NCBI RefSeq assembly: GCF_002167005.1
Contig: NZ_NHTN01000007.1
Location: forward strand, 42,927-106,926
Origin: Indiicoccus explosivorum
GTDB lineage: Bacteria > Bacillota > Bacilli > Bacillales_A > Planococcaceae
Length of the DNA stretch: 64,000 bases
Direction: 5' to 3'
The notes below the pieces were generated by a model, which saw nothing but the letters and a program-made list of their open reading frames with translations, ran no database searches and was not told the origin of the DNA. Shown one piece after another: positions 8,752 to 17,301 of the stretch; within the stretch, counting starts at the first letter, position 1, and every line of letters begins with the position of its first letter. A program made the translations under genes and the position numbers.

Positions 8752-8832
8752 CAGGGCACCTCCTTGCCGGCACAATCATCTGAATTGTTTTTACTTTCAC
8801 CATACCCCAGGTCCGCTATAGAGAAACGTCTT

Positions 8833-8862
8833 TTGAATTTTTTCCTTTGCTTTTGGTACACT
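8833..8862 (+). promoter_or_regulatory. sigma-A-type promoter of yktB
   Basis: TTGAAT, an 18-base spacer and TACACT, ending about 38 bases before the start codon. Confidence 0.6.
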
Positions 8863-8900
8863 AGTGTCCGGAAGTAAACACCATCAGGAGGTTTTTATCA

Positions 8901-9545
8901 ATGAGCAGTTTTTGGACGGAAGACGATTTTCAAGTATTTGGAGTCCCGGGTCTTGAGGAAAGAATGGAACAGCTGACCGTGCAGATCCGCCCGAAGTTCG
9001 AGGAACTCGGCAGCCGCTTCGCCCCTTTCCTTTCCGAAGCCGCCGGAGACGAGCATTTCGTGCACATCGCAAAACATGCACGGCGCACTGTCAACCCGCC
9101 TCAGGACAGCTGGGTCGCATTCGCTGCCAACAAACGCGGATATAAGGCATATCCCCATTTTCAGATCGGCTTGTGGAAAAGCCACGTTTTCATCATTCTC
9201 GCCGTCATCTATGAAGCCCGCAGTAAAGACCGGATGGCGCGTGACCTGCTGGAGAACGGTGAAGTCCATGATCTTCCTGGAGATTTTGTCCTCTCAGGCG
9301 ATCACATGAAACCTGAAGCGGAGCGGATCGGCGACTTGTCCGCCGAAGAGATCACCCGGCTGATGGTCCGTTTCAGGGATGTGAAGAAAGGGGAACTGGT
9401 CATCGGCCGGCATATCCCTGCAGATGAAGCTGCCGCTATGAGTACGGAGCGTTTCTTTTCATTCACTGAAGATACGTTCAAGGAACTTCTTCCGATTTAT
9501 GAAACGATGGTCCATGGCGTAAAAAGTACATCTTATTCCGGTTGA
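8901..9545 (+). CDS. yktB: UPF0637 family protein YktB (DUF1054)
   Basis: 214-residue cytoplasmic protein. It begins MSSFWTEDDFQVFGVPGLEERM and contains HIAKHARRTVNPPQDSWVAF and AYPHFQIGLWKSHVF, the typical blocks of the YktB family. No catalytic motif is evident and the function is unknown. The ATG follows AGGAGG. In B. subtilis yktA and yktB are neighbours; here lipM-lipA and its riboswitch are inserted between them. Confidence 0.9.
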   Translation: MSSFWTEDDFQVFGVPGLEERMEQLTVQIRPKFEELGSRFAPFLSEAAGDEHFVHIAKHARRTVNPPQDSWVAFAANKRGYKAYPHFQIGLWKSHVFIILAVIYEARSKDRMARDLLENGEVHDLPGDFVLSGDHMKPEAERIGDLSAEEITRLMVRFRDVKKGELVIGRHIPADEAAAMSTERFFSFTEDTFKELLPIYETMVHGVKSTSYSG

Positions 9546-9552
9546 ATTTTAA

Positions 9553-9596
9553 AAAATCTCCGCTTCTCTGCTTACAAAAGCTAAGAGCGGAGGTTT
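9553..9596. terminator. terminator after yktB (probably also lipA)
   Basis: ATCTCCGCTTCT pairs with AAGAGCGGAGGT, with A and T runs on both sides. It sits between the convergent yktB and lipA. Confidence 0.75.
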
Positions 9597-9664
9597 TTTC
9601 AATCAGACAGCGGGACCTTTACCGGCCGCCTTGCGGGGGAGCAGCAGCCCTATTGCTTAACCGG

Positions 9665-10612
9665 TCAGGAGAATTCTGCATCTCCAAGCGGACCGCTTTG
9701 TAACTCAACGCCTTTCATGTACTTGATCCGGCGCTGGGCGGCCGTGTCGGAGACCTGTTCGTCCGCATGATAGGAAGAACGGACCATCGGACCTGATTCG
9801 CAGTGCCTGAATCCTTTTTCCATCGCGATCCGCTTCAGCTCCGCGAACTCGTCGGGATGGTAATAGCGTTCCACGTTCAAGTGTTTTTTCGTCGGCTGCA
9901 AGTACTGGCCGATTGTCATGATATCCACTTTGTGAGCCAGCAGGTCATCCATCGCCTGCAGAATTTCCTCTTTCGTCTCCCCGAGACCGACCATCAGGCT
10001 TGATTTTGTCGGGATGTGCGGCGCGATCTCCTTGACGCGCGCGAGCAGTTCAAGGGACCGGTCGTAAGTCGCTTTTGCCCGCACGCGTTTCGTCAGGCGC
10101 CGGACCGTTTCGATATTGTGGTTGAAGATATCCGGCTGGCTGTCCATCAAGGTATGGAGGCTTTCATAATCCCCTTTCATGTCCGAAGGCAGCACTTCGA
10201 TCGTCGTACCGGGCATTTTTCTGCGGATGGCGCGCACCGTCTCCGCGAAAACCGCTGCGCCGCCGTCATTCAGATCGTCCCGTGCGACTGCTGTCACGAC
10301 GACATGCTTCAGCCCCATAATTTCGGTCGATTCTGCGACCCTCTCCGGCTCTCCCCAGTCGAGTTCGTTCGGCAATCCGGTCTTCACTGCACAGAACCGG
10401 CACGCGCGCGTGCAGGTATCGCCGAGTATCATGAACGTCGCCGTCCGGCGCTCGCTCCAGCACTCGTGGATATTCGGGCATTTCGCTTCCTCGCAGACAG
10501 TATTCAGCTTCTTTTCGCGCATCAGCTTCTTTAAATCATTATACGTCTGATTCGTATTTAATTTCACCTTCAGCCATTCAGGTTTCCGGACATAGTCATT
10601 TGCTTTGGTCAT
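9665..10612 (-). CDS. lipA: lipoyl synthase
   Basis: Radical-SAM enzyme that inserts two sulfurs into protein-bound octanoyl groups to make lipoyl cofactors of PDH, OGDH, BCDH and glycine cleavage H protein. The 315 residues show the auxiliary cluster [12 protein letters not shown], the radical-SAM motif CTRACRFC, and the C-terminal RSSYHADEQ containing the conserved serine pair. The ATG at 10612 overlaps the lipM stop (ATGA) and matches the B. subtilis N-terminus; the upstream start at 10651 is rejected. It forms a coupled pair with lipM and is therefore under the TPP riboswitch as well. Confidence 0.96.
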   Translation of the reverse strand: MTKANDYVRKPEWLKVKLNTNQTYNDLKKLMREKKLNTVCEEAKCPNIHECWSERRTATFMILGDTCTRACRFCAVKTGLPNELDWGEPERVAESTEIMGLKHVVVTAVARDDLNDGGAAVFAETVRAIRRKMPGTTIEVLPSDMKGDYESLHTLMDSQPDIFNHNIETVRRLTKRVRAKATYDRSLELLARVKEIAPHIPTKSSLMVGLGETKEEILQAMDDLLAHKVDIMTIGQYLQPTKKHLNVERYYHPDEFAELKRIAMEKGFRHCESGPMVRSSYHADEQVSDTAAQRRIKYMKGVELQSGPLGDAEFS

Positions 10613-11445
10613 GGCAGCCGCTCCCCTTCCTTTTCCCGTATGTACGTCCATTCATCGCTTCCGTATTTCCGCTCAAGTTCTCCCGCTTCCGCCAGCAGCT
10701 CAGGCGGCGGATCGAACGGCTGCAGGCGGATGCCGAGCCCCCGTTCGAATCCTTCCCGGAACGCGGTTTTCGCTTCCTCGAATGTTACCGGACGGCCCGC
10801 CAGTTCGCTGATGGCCGCTGCCCGGCTGCGGAACGCGTTCCTGGCCTTCTCCCGTCTGACTTCATCCGGGAAACGGAACAAACTGAACAGTTTCTCATCA
10901 TCAATCACCAGCGGCACTGAGCCATGCTGCAGGACGACTTCCTTTTTCCGTGTCTGCGCGCTGCCGGCCACTTTCCTGCCCGCAACGGTCAGCTCATACC
11001 AGGACGGCTCCTCAAAACAGACGGCTGACAAAGATGCGTTCCGGGTGGGCGGCACCGCGAACTCCGCATCTATCCCAAGAAACCGGTAACCTTCAAGCAG
11101 TCCTTTGGACAGAACCAGGTAGGCTTCTTTCACCGGTTTCGGTATGGCGGGATGCGCTTCTGATACAAGAATACTGTAAGTCAGTTCCTCGTCATGCAGT
11201 ACGGCCTTTCCGCCTGTCTGTCTCCGGACAAGCGGAATGCCGCGCCTGCCCGCCTCATCCGTATCGATGCTGCCCTCAATCTTCTGGAAAAAACCGACCG
11301 AAATACCGGCCGGTTCCCAGCCGTACATGCGCAGCACCGGCGGGATCTTGCCTTCACTATGCCAGTTCAGCAGCGCCTCATCCATCGCCATATTGAAAGC
11401 GGGTGTGCCGCTGCCGGAATCGACGAAAAGCCATGTCTCGTTCAT
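10609..11445 (-). CDS. lipM: octanoyltransferase LipM
   Basis: Transfers octanoate from acyl carrier protein to the H protein, the first step of lipoate assembly in Bacillales. The 278-residue BPL/LplA/LipB fold protein closely follows B. subtilis Lip[25 protein letters not shown] at the start (cut here to key residues), [18 protein letters not shown], the catalytic-cysteine segment [12 protein letters not shown], and the active lysine in [11 protein letters not shown]. The absence of a lipoate-ligase C-terminal domain and the close LipM match make LplJ unlikely. The start has AGAGAGGAG upstream. It is the first gene after a TPP riboswitch and terminator, and it is coupled to lipA. Confidence 0.92.
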   Translation of the reverse strand: MNETWLFVDSGSGTPAFNMAMDEALLNWHSEGKIPPVLRMYGWEPAGISVGFFQKIEGSIDTDEAGRRGIPLVRRQTGGKAVLHDEELTYSILVSEAHPAIPKPVKEAYLVLSKGLLEGYRFLGIDAEFAVPPTRNASLSAVCFEEPSWYELTVAGRKVAGSAQTRKKEVVLQHGSVPLVIDDEKLFSLFRFPDEVRREKARNAFRSRAAAISELAGRPVTFEEAKTAFREGFERGLGIRLQPFDPPPELLAEAGELERKYGSDEWTYIREKEGERLP

Positions 11446-11493
11446 GCTGTTCTCCTCTCTGCTGTCTTCCTTTTCTCAGTTCTCAATCCAATA

Positions 11494-11527
11494 AAAAACA
11501 CCGCGTTCCATGTGCGGAAGCGGTGTA
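11494..11527 (-). terminator. riboswitch expression-platform terminator
   Basis: On the minus strand ACACCGC and GCGGTGT (with TCC/GGA continuing the stem) form a hairpin followed by six Ts. It lies between the TPP aptamer and lipM, which fits control by premature termination when TPP is bound. Confidence 0.85.
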
Positions 11528-11552
11528 TGCGTACTCAGAAAAGGCACACGCG

Positions 11553-11642
11553 CCACTTCCCTACGCTGGCATGGTCCAGATCAGGTTCAAAGGGTCCAAG
11601 TCTCGCTCGTCTCAGCCGGTTATGTCCGGCTCCCCCAGTGGT
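11553..11642 (-). promoter_or_regulatory. TPP (THI-box) riboswitch aptamer upstream of lipM-lipA
   Basis: The minus strand holds the conserved THI core in order: P1 arm CCACT, GGGGGAGCC, GGCTGAGA, GACCCTTTGAACCTGATC, TGGACCATGCCAGCGTAGGG, and closing arm AGTGG. These are the pyrimidine- and pyrophosphate-sensor helices of the TPP aptamer. The only gene downstream on this strand within the transcript is lipM, then lipA; no thiamine gene is present. A promoter lies just upstream and a terminator just downstream, so the switch looks complete. Confidence 0.95.
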
Positions 11643-11667
11643 CAGCTAACTATTGTGTTCTTTTTTT

Positions 11668-11696
11668 AGATTAACAGGTTAACATACCAATCTCAA
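11668..11696 (-). promoter_or_regulatory. sigma-A-type promoter of the TPP riboswitch-lipM-lipA transcript
   Basis: TTGAGA, a 17-base spacer and TAATCT on the minus strand. The start site would fall about 20 bases before the aptamer. The 351-base stretch 11446-11796 holds only this promoter, the aptamer and its terminator; the rest (about 11700-11796) shows nothing I can name. Confidence 0.75.
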
Positions 11697-11796
11697 TGTT
11701 TTTTTAGCGGTTTTCGGATTCTTTCATAAAATTTCTTTTTAACAGCATACTCAAGGCTGCTCAAAATGCTTAAGGATTTCTGCCGCCCCGGACAGT

Positions 11797-12075
11797 TTAT
11801 TTGAACGGCGCCTTCAGTTTCTCTCCGTCCCCTGCGTCTTTCATCCTCTTAATGACAGGGTATCCCGCATAACCGCTGGCTTCCTCGAATTCCCGGAGGA
11901 GCGTTTTTTCCTCCGCTTTTGACGGCACGATCTGTTTGAACCTTCTGTACCGCTCCATCAGTACTTCTCTGGTAATCCCTTTTTCGTACGCCTGCTCGAT
12001 CGCTTCGAAAAACTCGATGGCCTGTACGATTTCTTCGGTCGACCAGTCCGTGACGAGCGGATATGAATATTCCAC
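11797..12075 (-). CDS. yktA: UPF0223 family protein YktA
   Basis: 92-residue cytoplasmic helical protein. It begins [15 protein letters not shown] and contains [16 protein letters not shown], which fits the UPF0223/YktA family. Function is unknown. The GTG at 12075 has GGGAGG eight bases upstream; the TTG at 12081 is too close to it. It follows the nitronate-monooxygenase-like gene by about 20 bases and may share its transcript. Confidence 0.88.
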   Translation of the reverse strand: MEYSYPLVTDWSTEEIVQAIEFFEAIEQAYEKGITREVLMERYRRFKQIVPSKAEEKTLLREFEEASGYAGYPVIKRMKDAGDGEKLKAPFK

Positions 12076-12096
12076 TGTCAATTCCTCCCGTTCCTA

Positions 12097-13056
12097 TTAC
12101 GTCCCCCATTGCCGGCGGATCGTCTCCGCCTGACCGATCATACGGTCCAGGAGCTCCCCGGCTGTCGGAATATCTCGGATCATACCGGTCACTTGTCCGG
12201 CCCAGCCGAATCCTTCTTCTTCGATCCCTTCGTATATGTAGCGTTTGTTCGCCTCTCCGCTGATATACGTCTTCAGCGCTTCATACGTCGGCGTCTCTTT
12301 TTCGATTTCGAGGATCCGGTCGGTCCAGCCATTTTTAAGGACACGGGCTGGCGCTCCTATGCTGCGTTTAATGATCTGGGTTCCGTTTTCGCTGCTCTGA
12401 ATGAGGGCTTGTTTGTAGGCTTCAGATGCATGGACGCACTCTTTCGTCGCAATAAACCTCGTCCCCATTTCGATTCCTTCCGCACCGAGCGCAAGGGCCG
12501 CCATCAGTCCCCGGCCGTCCCCGATTCCGCCTGAAGCGATGACAGGTATCCCGACTGTATCGACGACTTGGGGCACAAGGACCATCGTGCCGATATCTTC
12601 CCTTCCGAGATGACCGCCGCCTTCATGTCCGACCACCATCACTGCATCCGCACCGAGCTGTTCCGCTTTTTCAGCTTGTCTTCTCGCGGCTACAAGCACC
12701 AGTTTCCGGATATCCGTCCCTTCAAGCTGTTCGAATATCGGCGTGGGATTTCCGCCTGTCATTGATACGACCGGAACGTTCTCCTCGATCGCCACATCCA
12801 GCATATGATCGAATCTCCGGCCATGTTCGCCGATTGCGAAATTCACGCCGAACGGTTTGTCGGTCAGCGACCTGACTTTCCGGATCTCTTCCCGCAATTC
12901 ATCCGGATTCCCGAGACTCATCGCGGTGATTTGCCCGAGACCTCCTGCGTTGGAAACCGCGGCCGCCAAATCCGCATAAGCTAAATAAGCAAGGCCGCCC
13001 TGGACGATCGGATACCGGATTCCCAGCAATTCAGTGATACGTGTATTGAATTCCAT
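12097..13056 (-). CDS. nitronate monooxygenase / FabK-like FMN oxidoreductase
   Basis: FMN-binding TIM-barrel protein of 319 residues in the 2-nitropropane dioxygenase family. Signature segments are the N-terminal RYPIVQGGLAYL and AAVSNAGGLGQI, the middle GADAVMVVGHEGGGHLG, and the phosphate-binding IPVIASGGIGDGRG with LGAEGIEMGTRF. Members are either nitronate monooxygenases or enoyl-ACP reductase II (FabK); the sequence alone does not separate them. The start has GGGGGAGG upstream. It lies where B. subtilis has speA directly next to yktA, so it is an addition to the shared order. Confidence 0.85.
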   Translation of the reverse strand: MEFNTRITELLGIRYPIVQGGLAYLAYADLAAAVSNAGGLGQITAMSLGNPDELREEIRKVRSLTDKPFGVNFAIGEHGRRFDHMLDVAIEENVPVVSMTGGNPTPIFEQLEGTDIRKLVLVAARRQAEKAEQLGADAVMVVGHEGGGHLGREDIGTMVLVPQVVDTVGIPVIASGGIGDGRGLMAALALGAEGIEMGTRFIATKECVHASEAYKQALIQSSENGTQIIKRSIGAPARVLKNGWTDRILEIEKETPTYEALKTYISGEANKRYIYEGIEEEGFGWAGQVTGMIRDIPTAGELLDRMIGQAETIRRQWGT

Positions 13057-13144
13057 TCAACCTCCCCCTTCCATTCTCTATGTTACAGTATTCTGTCTCA
13101 TCAGGTAAATTCCTCCCATAGTTCTAGTAAGCGAAGTACTGGCG

Positions 13145-13153
13145 TGCTATAAT
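13145..13153 (+). promoter_or_regulatory. extended -10 promoter of speA
   Basis: TGCTATAAT with a weak -35. It gives a leader of about 130 bases before speA, with possible hairpins (CGGCG/CGCCG enclosing CTTCC/GGAAAG, then AGCC/GGCT). No known riboswitch class is recognised. Confidence 0.5.
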
Positions 13154-13289
13154 GCTTTTGTTTTCCTTTTACTTGTAGCAGCCATCTGCACCGGCGAGGC
13201 GCTTCCTGCCTGGAAAGAACAAGCCCGCCGACTGTAGCCTGAGGCTGAATAGTTGTTTGTTTCATTATCCGAAAGAGGTGGTACACCCA

Positions 13290-14759
13290 TTGTCACAGTT
13301 AGAGACACCCTTATTCGATGCACTTCTCAAACACCGTAACCGTAACCCGATCCAGTTCCATATCCCCGGCCACAAGAAAGGCCGCGGCATCGATCCGTCT
13401 TTCCGGGAATTTGTCGGAGATAACGTCCTGTCCATCGATTTGATCAATATCGCACCCCTGGACGATCTCCATTCCCCGAAAGGTGCCATAAAAAAAGCCC
13501 AGGAACTGGCGGCGAAAGCCTTCGGTGCAGATCATACCTTTTTTTCCGTCCAGGGAACGAGCGGCGCGATCATGACGATGATTTTGAGCGTCGTCGGACC
13601 GGGCGATAAAATCCTCGTACCGAGAAACGTGCATAAGTCCATCATGTCGGCGATTGTTTTCGCCGGCGCCGTGCCGATCTTCATCCATCCGGAAGTCGAT
13701 TCCGAGCTTGGGATTTCCCATGGGATTTCGCCGGAGTCCGTGGAGAAAGCACTCGAAGCTTACCCCGATACCAAAGCCGTGCTGGTCATCAATCCGACTT
13801 ATTTCGGTGTCGCTGCCGACCTGACGAGAATTGTCGAAGTGGCTCACAGCCAAAATATTCCCGTCATCGTCGACGAAGCCCACGGTGTCCATATTCATTT
13901 CCATGAGAAGCTTCCGGTCTCCGCTATGGCTGCGGGAGCCGATATGGCAGCGACAAGCGTCCACAAATTGGGAGGCTCGATGACCCAGAGTTCCGTCCTC
14001 AATGTGCAGGGAGGGCTGGTCTCTCCAAAACGGGTGCAATCGATTTTATCGATGCTTACGACCACGTCGACGTCCTATCCGATCCTGGCATCCCTTGATA
14101 CAGCGCGCCGACAGCTCGCCGTCCACGGATATGACCTGATCGATGAAGCAATCCGGCTGTCGCGGGAAGCCCGGAGGCGGATCAATAAGATTCCTCACCT
14201 CCGCTGTATCGGAGCAGAAATACTGAAATCGTCGGCCACGTATGATTTCGATCCGACAAAACTGCTGATCAGCGTCAAGGATTTAGGGATCTCCGGCCAT
14301 GAAGCGGAAGAATGGCTGCGGGAAAATGCGAACATCGAAGTGGAACTCTCGGACCTCTATAATATTTTATGTATCGTCACAGTCGGCGACACACGAAAGG
14401 AAATCAATCTGCTCGTTAAAGCGCTTGAGCGGATGAGCGCCAGTCTCCAGTCGGATTCGGTCATACCGGAAGCGGAAGTGCTTTTGCCGGAAATTCCTCG
14501 TCTGGCCATGACACCGCGCGATGCTTTCTATGCCACCACGGAAGTCGTGCCGTTCAGCGAGAGTGTCGGCCGTATTTCAGCCGAGTTCGTCATGGTTTAC
14601 CCGCCGGGCATCCCGATTTTCATCCCCGGTGAAATCATCACACAGGAAAACATCGATTACATCAATGAAAATATTGAAGCTGGCCTCCCGGTCCAAGGGC
14701 CGGAAGATGACCGCCTCCGTTATTTGCGCGTCATTAAGGAACAGCAGGCGATTCTCTGA
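13290..14759 (+). CDS. speA: PLP-dependent arginine/lysine/ornithine decarboxylase, SpeA type
   Basis: Aspartate-aminotransferase-fold decarboxylase. SpeA makes agmatine from arginine, the first step of polyamine synthesis in Bacillus. The predicted 489 residues match the B. subtilis length of about 490. Conserved blocks are QFHIPGHKKG, SIDLINIAPLDDLH, TFFSVQGTSGAIMT, VDEAHGVHIHFH and SVHKLGGSMTQSS, the last carrying the PLP lysine. The C-terminal PPGIPIFIPGEII is typical. The start is a TTG eight bases after AGAGGTGG, giving MSQLETPL, which aligns with the B. subtilis N-terminus; the ATG at 13257 is rejected. Confidence 0.92.
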   Translation: MSQLETPLFDALLKHRNRNPIQFHIPGHKKGRGIDPSFREFVGDNVLSIDLINIAPLDDLHSPKGAIKKAQELAAKAFGADHTFFSVQGTSGAIMTMILSVVGPGDKILVPRNVHKSIMSAIVFAGAVPIFIHPEVDSELGISHGISPESVEKALEAYPDTKAVLVINPTYFGVAADLTRIVEVAHSQNIPVIVDEAHGVHIHFHEKLPVSAMAAGADMAATSVHKLGGSMTQSSVLNVQGGLVSPKRVQSILSMLTTTSTSYPILASLDTARRQLAVHGYDLIDEAIRLSREARRRINKIPHLRCIGAEILKSSATYDFDPTKLLISVKDLGISGHEAEEWLRENANIEVELSDLYNILCIVTVGDTRKEINLLVKALERMSASLQSDSVIPEAEVLLPEIPRLAMTPRDAFYATTEVVPFSESVGRISAEFVMVYPPGIPIFIPGEIITQENIDYINENIEAGLPVQGPEDDRLRYLRVIKEQQAIL

Positions 14760-14769
14760 TCCGATTGAG

Positions 14770-14805
14770 ACCGGCCTTTCCGAGCAGGAAAGGCCGGTTT
14801 TTTCT
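14770..14805. terminator. terminator after speA
   Basis: A perfect 12-base stem, ACCGGCCTTTCC with GGAAAGGCCGGT, a five-base loop, then six Ts on the plus strand. Confidence 0.9.
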
Positions 14806-14806
14806 G

Positions 14807-15712
14807 CTATTCGATGTCGGCGACTGCGCCGCCGCCTTCAATCAAGGCGGGATCTGCAAACGTATATCCCTTGTCGCGGATTCCCTGGATAATTTCCGGC
14901 AGTGCCGCAGCCGACCATTCCCGGTCATGCATCAGAAGTATCGATCCATCGACGAGAAGATCCGTATTGACCATGATATCCGCCAGCGCTTCAGGTTCCA
15001 TGTATTCCTCATTCCAGTCATAGCCGTACGTCCAGTTCATCGGCACCATTTCCTGCCGGTCTGCGACGAGCATGCTCGTTTCCGTATTTTCTCCGAACGG
15101 CGCACGGAAAAACCGCGGTTTTTCACCGATCACAGTCTGCACCTGTTCATTTACGATTACAATTTCCTCTGTTTGGTCCTCGGGGGAAAGTTCAGTCAAA
15201 TTTTCATGCGCCCATGTATGATTGCCGATCGCGAATCCCATATCCGCAATCCGGGTCAGTTTTTCTTTCCCTTCAGGCGAGTCTATCAGGTGGCCATTCA
15301 CGAAGAAGATCGCTGGAACATCCATTTCCTCAAGCGTTTCCGCCATTTGAACGGCATATTCATCAGGTGCATCATCGATCGTCAGAAGCACGACGTCCTC
15401 AGGTGCCTCTTCCGTTAAGGGCAAAAGCGTCCAAGTGTCCGGATTAACCCGGTACTCCGGTTCTAAAACCGTCTCTTCAGCAACTTCCTCTTCATCCGTT
15501 TCCGCCGGTTCTTCATCCACTTCTTCGTCCGTAGCTGTTTCCGGCGGTTCTCCTTCCAGCGATTCCGTCTCTTCCGCCAATTCCTCTTCGCTCTGTTCAA
15601 CTTCCTCTTCGATGGTTTCGTTCTCTTCGATGACTTCTTCGGTTTCTTCTCCGCCGCATGCTGCAAGCATGGAAACTGAAGTCAGCGTGATCATCCATTT
15701 AGTGTACCTCAA
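14807..15712 (-). CDS. lipoprotein polysaccharide deacetylase (carbohydrate esterase 4)
   Basis: Membrane-anchored NodB-homology deacetylase, likely acting on peptidoglycan or another cell-wall glycan. A short signal peptide ends in the lipobox SMLAAC. A very acidic linker follows (about residues 20-85, mostly Glu, Thr, Pro). The NodB domain then shows LTIDDAPD (metal aspartate), GNHTWAH (two metal histidines), RAPFGEN, NWTYGYDW and ILLMHD. The first motif has IDDA rather than the common FDDG, so activity is likely but not certain. The TTG at 15712 is chosen because AAAGGGG lies ten bases before it. It replaces slp, which sits here in B. subtilis. Confidence 0.85.
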   Translation of the reverse strand: MRYTKWMITLTSVSMLAACGGEETEEVIEENETIEEEVEQSEEELAEETESLEGEPPETATDEEVDEEPAETDEEEVAEETVLEPEYRVNPDTWTLLPLTEEAPEDVVLLTIDDAPDEYAVQMAETLEEMDVPAIFFVNGHLIDSPEGKEKLTRIADMGFAIGNHTWAHENLTELSPEDQTEEIVIVNEQVQTVIGEKPRFFRAPFGENTETSMLVADRQEMVPMNWTYGYDWNEEYMEPEALADIMVNTDLLVDGSILLMHDREWSAAALPEIIQGIRDKGYTFADPALIEGGGAVADIE

Positions 15713-15844
15713 TTTTACACAACCCCTTTTATCCATCTCTTTATCCTTCTGTTACCCTAACAAGGCTGGCACTACACGCAGGCCGGCAAAGTCACTGGAA
15801 GACAATTTACCGGAAATTCCGGCGGTCTTCAAAAATGCGGGCAA

Positions 15845-15878
15845 ACAAAAAACCGGACTGAAAATTTCCAGTCCGGCA
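15845..15878 (-). terminator. terminator of the pdh operon
   Basis: GCCGGACTG pairs with CAGTCCGGT on the minus strand, followed by a T run, immediately after pdhD. Confidence 0.85.
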
Positions 15879-15887
15879 TGCTGTTAT

Positions 15888-17297
15888 TTATTTCACAATA
15901 TGGATTGGTGTGCCAAGTGCTACTTCCGCAGCTTCCATGGCGATTTCCCCGAGAGTCGGGTGCGCATGGATGGTCATGGCAAGATCTTCCACTGTGACTC
16001 CCGTTTCAATAGCCAAGCCAAGCTCAGCGATCATATCGGAAGCTCCCTGTCCGACGATCTGCGCTCCGAGCAGCAGCCCGTCCGCTTTGCGGGAGACGAG
16101 TTTTACAAACCCGTCAGATGCGTTCAAGGCAAGCGCGCGGCCATTAGCACCGAATGGGAATTTGGCAGCGGTGACTTCGAACCCTTCTTCTTTCGCCTGT
16201 TCTTCAGACAGTCCGACTGTCGCCAGTTCCGGATCTGTGAAGCAGACGGCCGGAATTGCCAGGTAGTCGACTTCCGATTTTTCACCTGCAATCGCTTCAG
16301 CTGCCACTTTTCCTTCATAAGAAGCTTTATGGGCCAGCTGAGGACCAGCGACGATGTCTCCGATGGCATAAATATTCGACACACTTGTCCGGCATTGCTT
16401 GTCGACGTCGATCAGTCCCCGTTCACCCATTTTCAGGCCGAGTTCTTCAAGCCCGAGCTCGTCCGTGTTAGGACGGCGGCCGACTGTGACGAGCACATAA
16501 TCCGCTTCAAGCGACTGTTCTTCGCCTTTCGCTTCATAGGTGACTTTGACGCCGTCTTTCGACTCTTCAACGCCTTTTGCCATTGCTTCCGTTACAACTT
16601 CGACACCTTTTTTCTTCAAGTGCTTTTTGACGACTTGCGTCATCTGTTTCTCGAATCCGGCAAGGATGTCTTTCGTCCCTTCCAGAATCGTCACTTCGGA
16701 ACCAAGATTAGCGTACGCGGTTCCAAGTTCCGTACCGATATAGCCGCCGCCGATCACAACGAGTTTTTTCGGAACTTCTTTCAGATCCAGCGCCCCTGTC
16801 GAGCTCAGGACACGATCCGAAAACTTGAATGTCGGGATTTCAACCGGACGTGAGCCAGTTGCGATAATGGCATTCTTGAACTTGTACGTCTGCGATGATT
16901 TCTCATCCATCACTTTAACTGTATTTTCGTCCACGAAATAAGCTTCACCGTTCACGATTTCGATCTTATTGCCCTTCAGGAGCTGTTCGACGCCGCCAGT
17001 CAATTTCTTGACGACACCATTCTTGAACTCTTGCGCTTTGTCGAAGTTGATCGAAACTTCCTTCGCAACAATTCCCATGTCATCGGAATTCTGGGCATTC
17101 GCAAAACGGTGGCCGACGGAAATAAGCGCTTTCGAAGGGATACAGCCGACGTTCAGGCACACGCCGCCGATGTATTCTTTTTCGACAATTGTCACTTTCT
17201 GTCCGGTCTGGGCGGCGCGGATTGCCGCTACGTAGCCCCCTGGGCCGGAACCGATGACGAGCGTATCTGTTTCGATTGGGAAATCTCCTACTACCAT
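15888..17297 (-). CDS. pdhD: dihydrolipoyl dehydrogenase (E3 of pyruvate dehydrogenase)
   Basis: FAD-dependent flavoprotein disulfide reductase that reoxidises dihydrolipoyl groups with NAD. The 469 residues contain [15 protein letters not shown] (FAD), the redox disulfide [13 protein letters not shown], the NAD-binding [21 protein letters not shown], and the catalytic HAHPTLGE. Last gene of pdhABCD, four bases after pdhC and before the operon terminator. It may also serve other 2-oxoacid dehydrogenases. The start has GGAGG upstream. Confidence 0.97.
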   Translation of the reverse strand: MVVGDFPIETDTLVIGSGPGGYVAAIRAAQTGQKVTIVEKEYIGGVCLNVGCIPSKALISVGHRFANAQNSDDMGIVAKEVSINFDKAQEFKNGVVKKLTGGVEQLLKGNKIEIVNGEAYFVDENTVKVMDEKSSQTYKFKNAIIATGSRPVEIPTFKFSDRVLSSTGALDLKEVPKKLVVIGGGYIGTELGTAYANLGSEVTILEGTKDILAGFEKQMTQVVKKHLKKKGVEVVTEAMAKGVEESKDGVKVTYEAKGEEQSLEADYVLVTVGRRPNTDELGLEELGLKMGERGLIDVDKQCRTSVSNIYAIGDIVAGPQLAHKASYEGKVAAEAIAGEKSEVDYLAIPAVCFTDPELATVGLSEEQAKEEGFEVTAAKFPFGANGRALALNASDGFVKLVSRKADGLLLGAQIVGQGASDMIAELGLAIETGVTVEDLAMTIHAHPTLGEIAMEAAEVALGTPIHIVK

Positions 17298-17301
17298 AAG
17301 T

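Noticed and set aside
15435..16853. 472-codon plus-strand ORF across the deacetylase and pdhD genes
   Set aside because: Antisense to two clearly identified genes, with Ser-rich then Phe/Arg-rich composition typical of a reversed reading frame.
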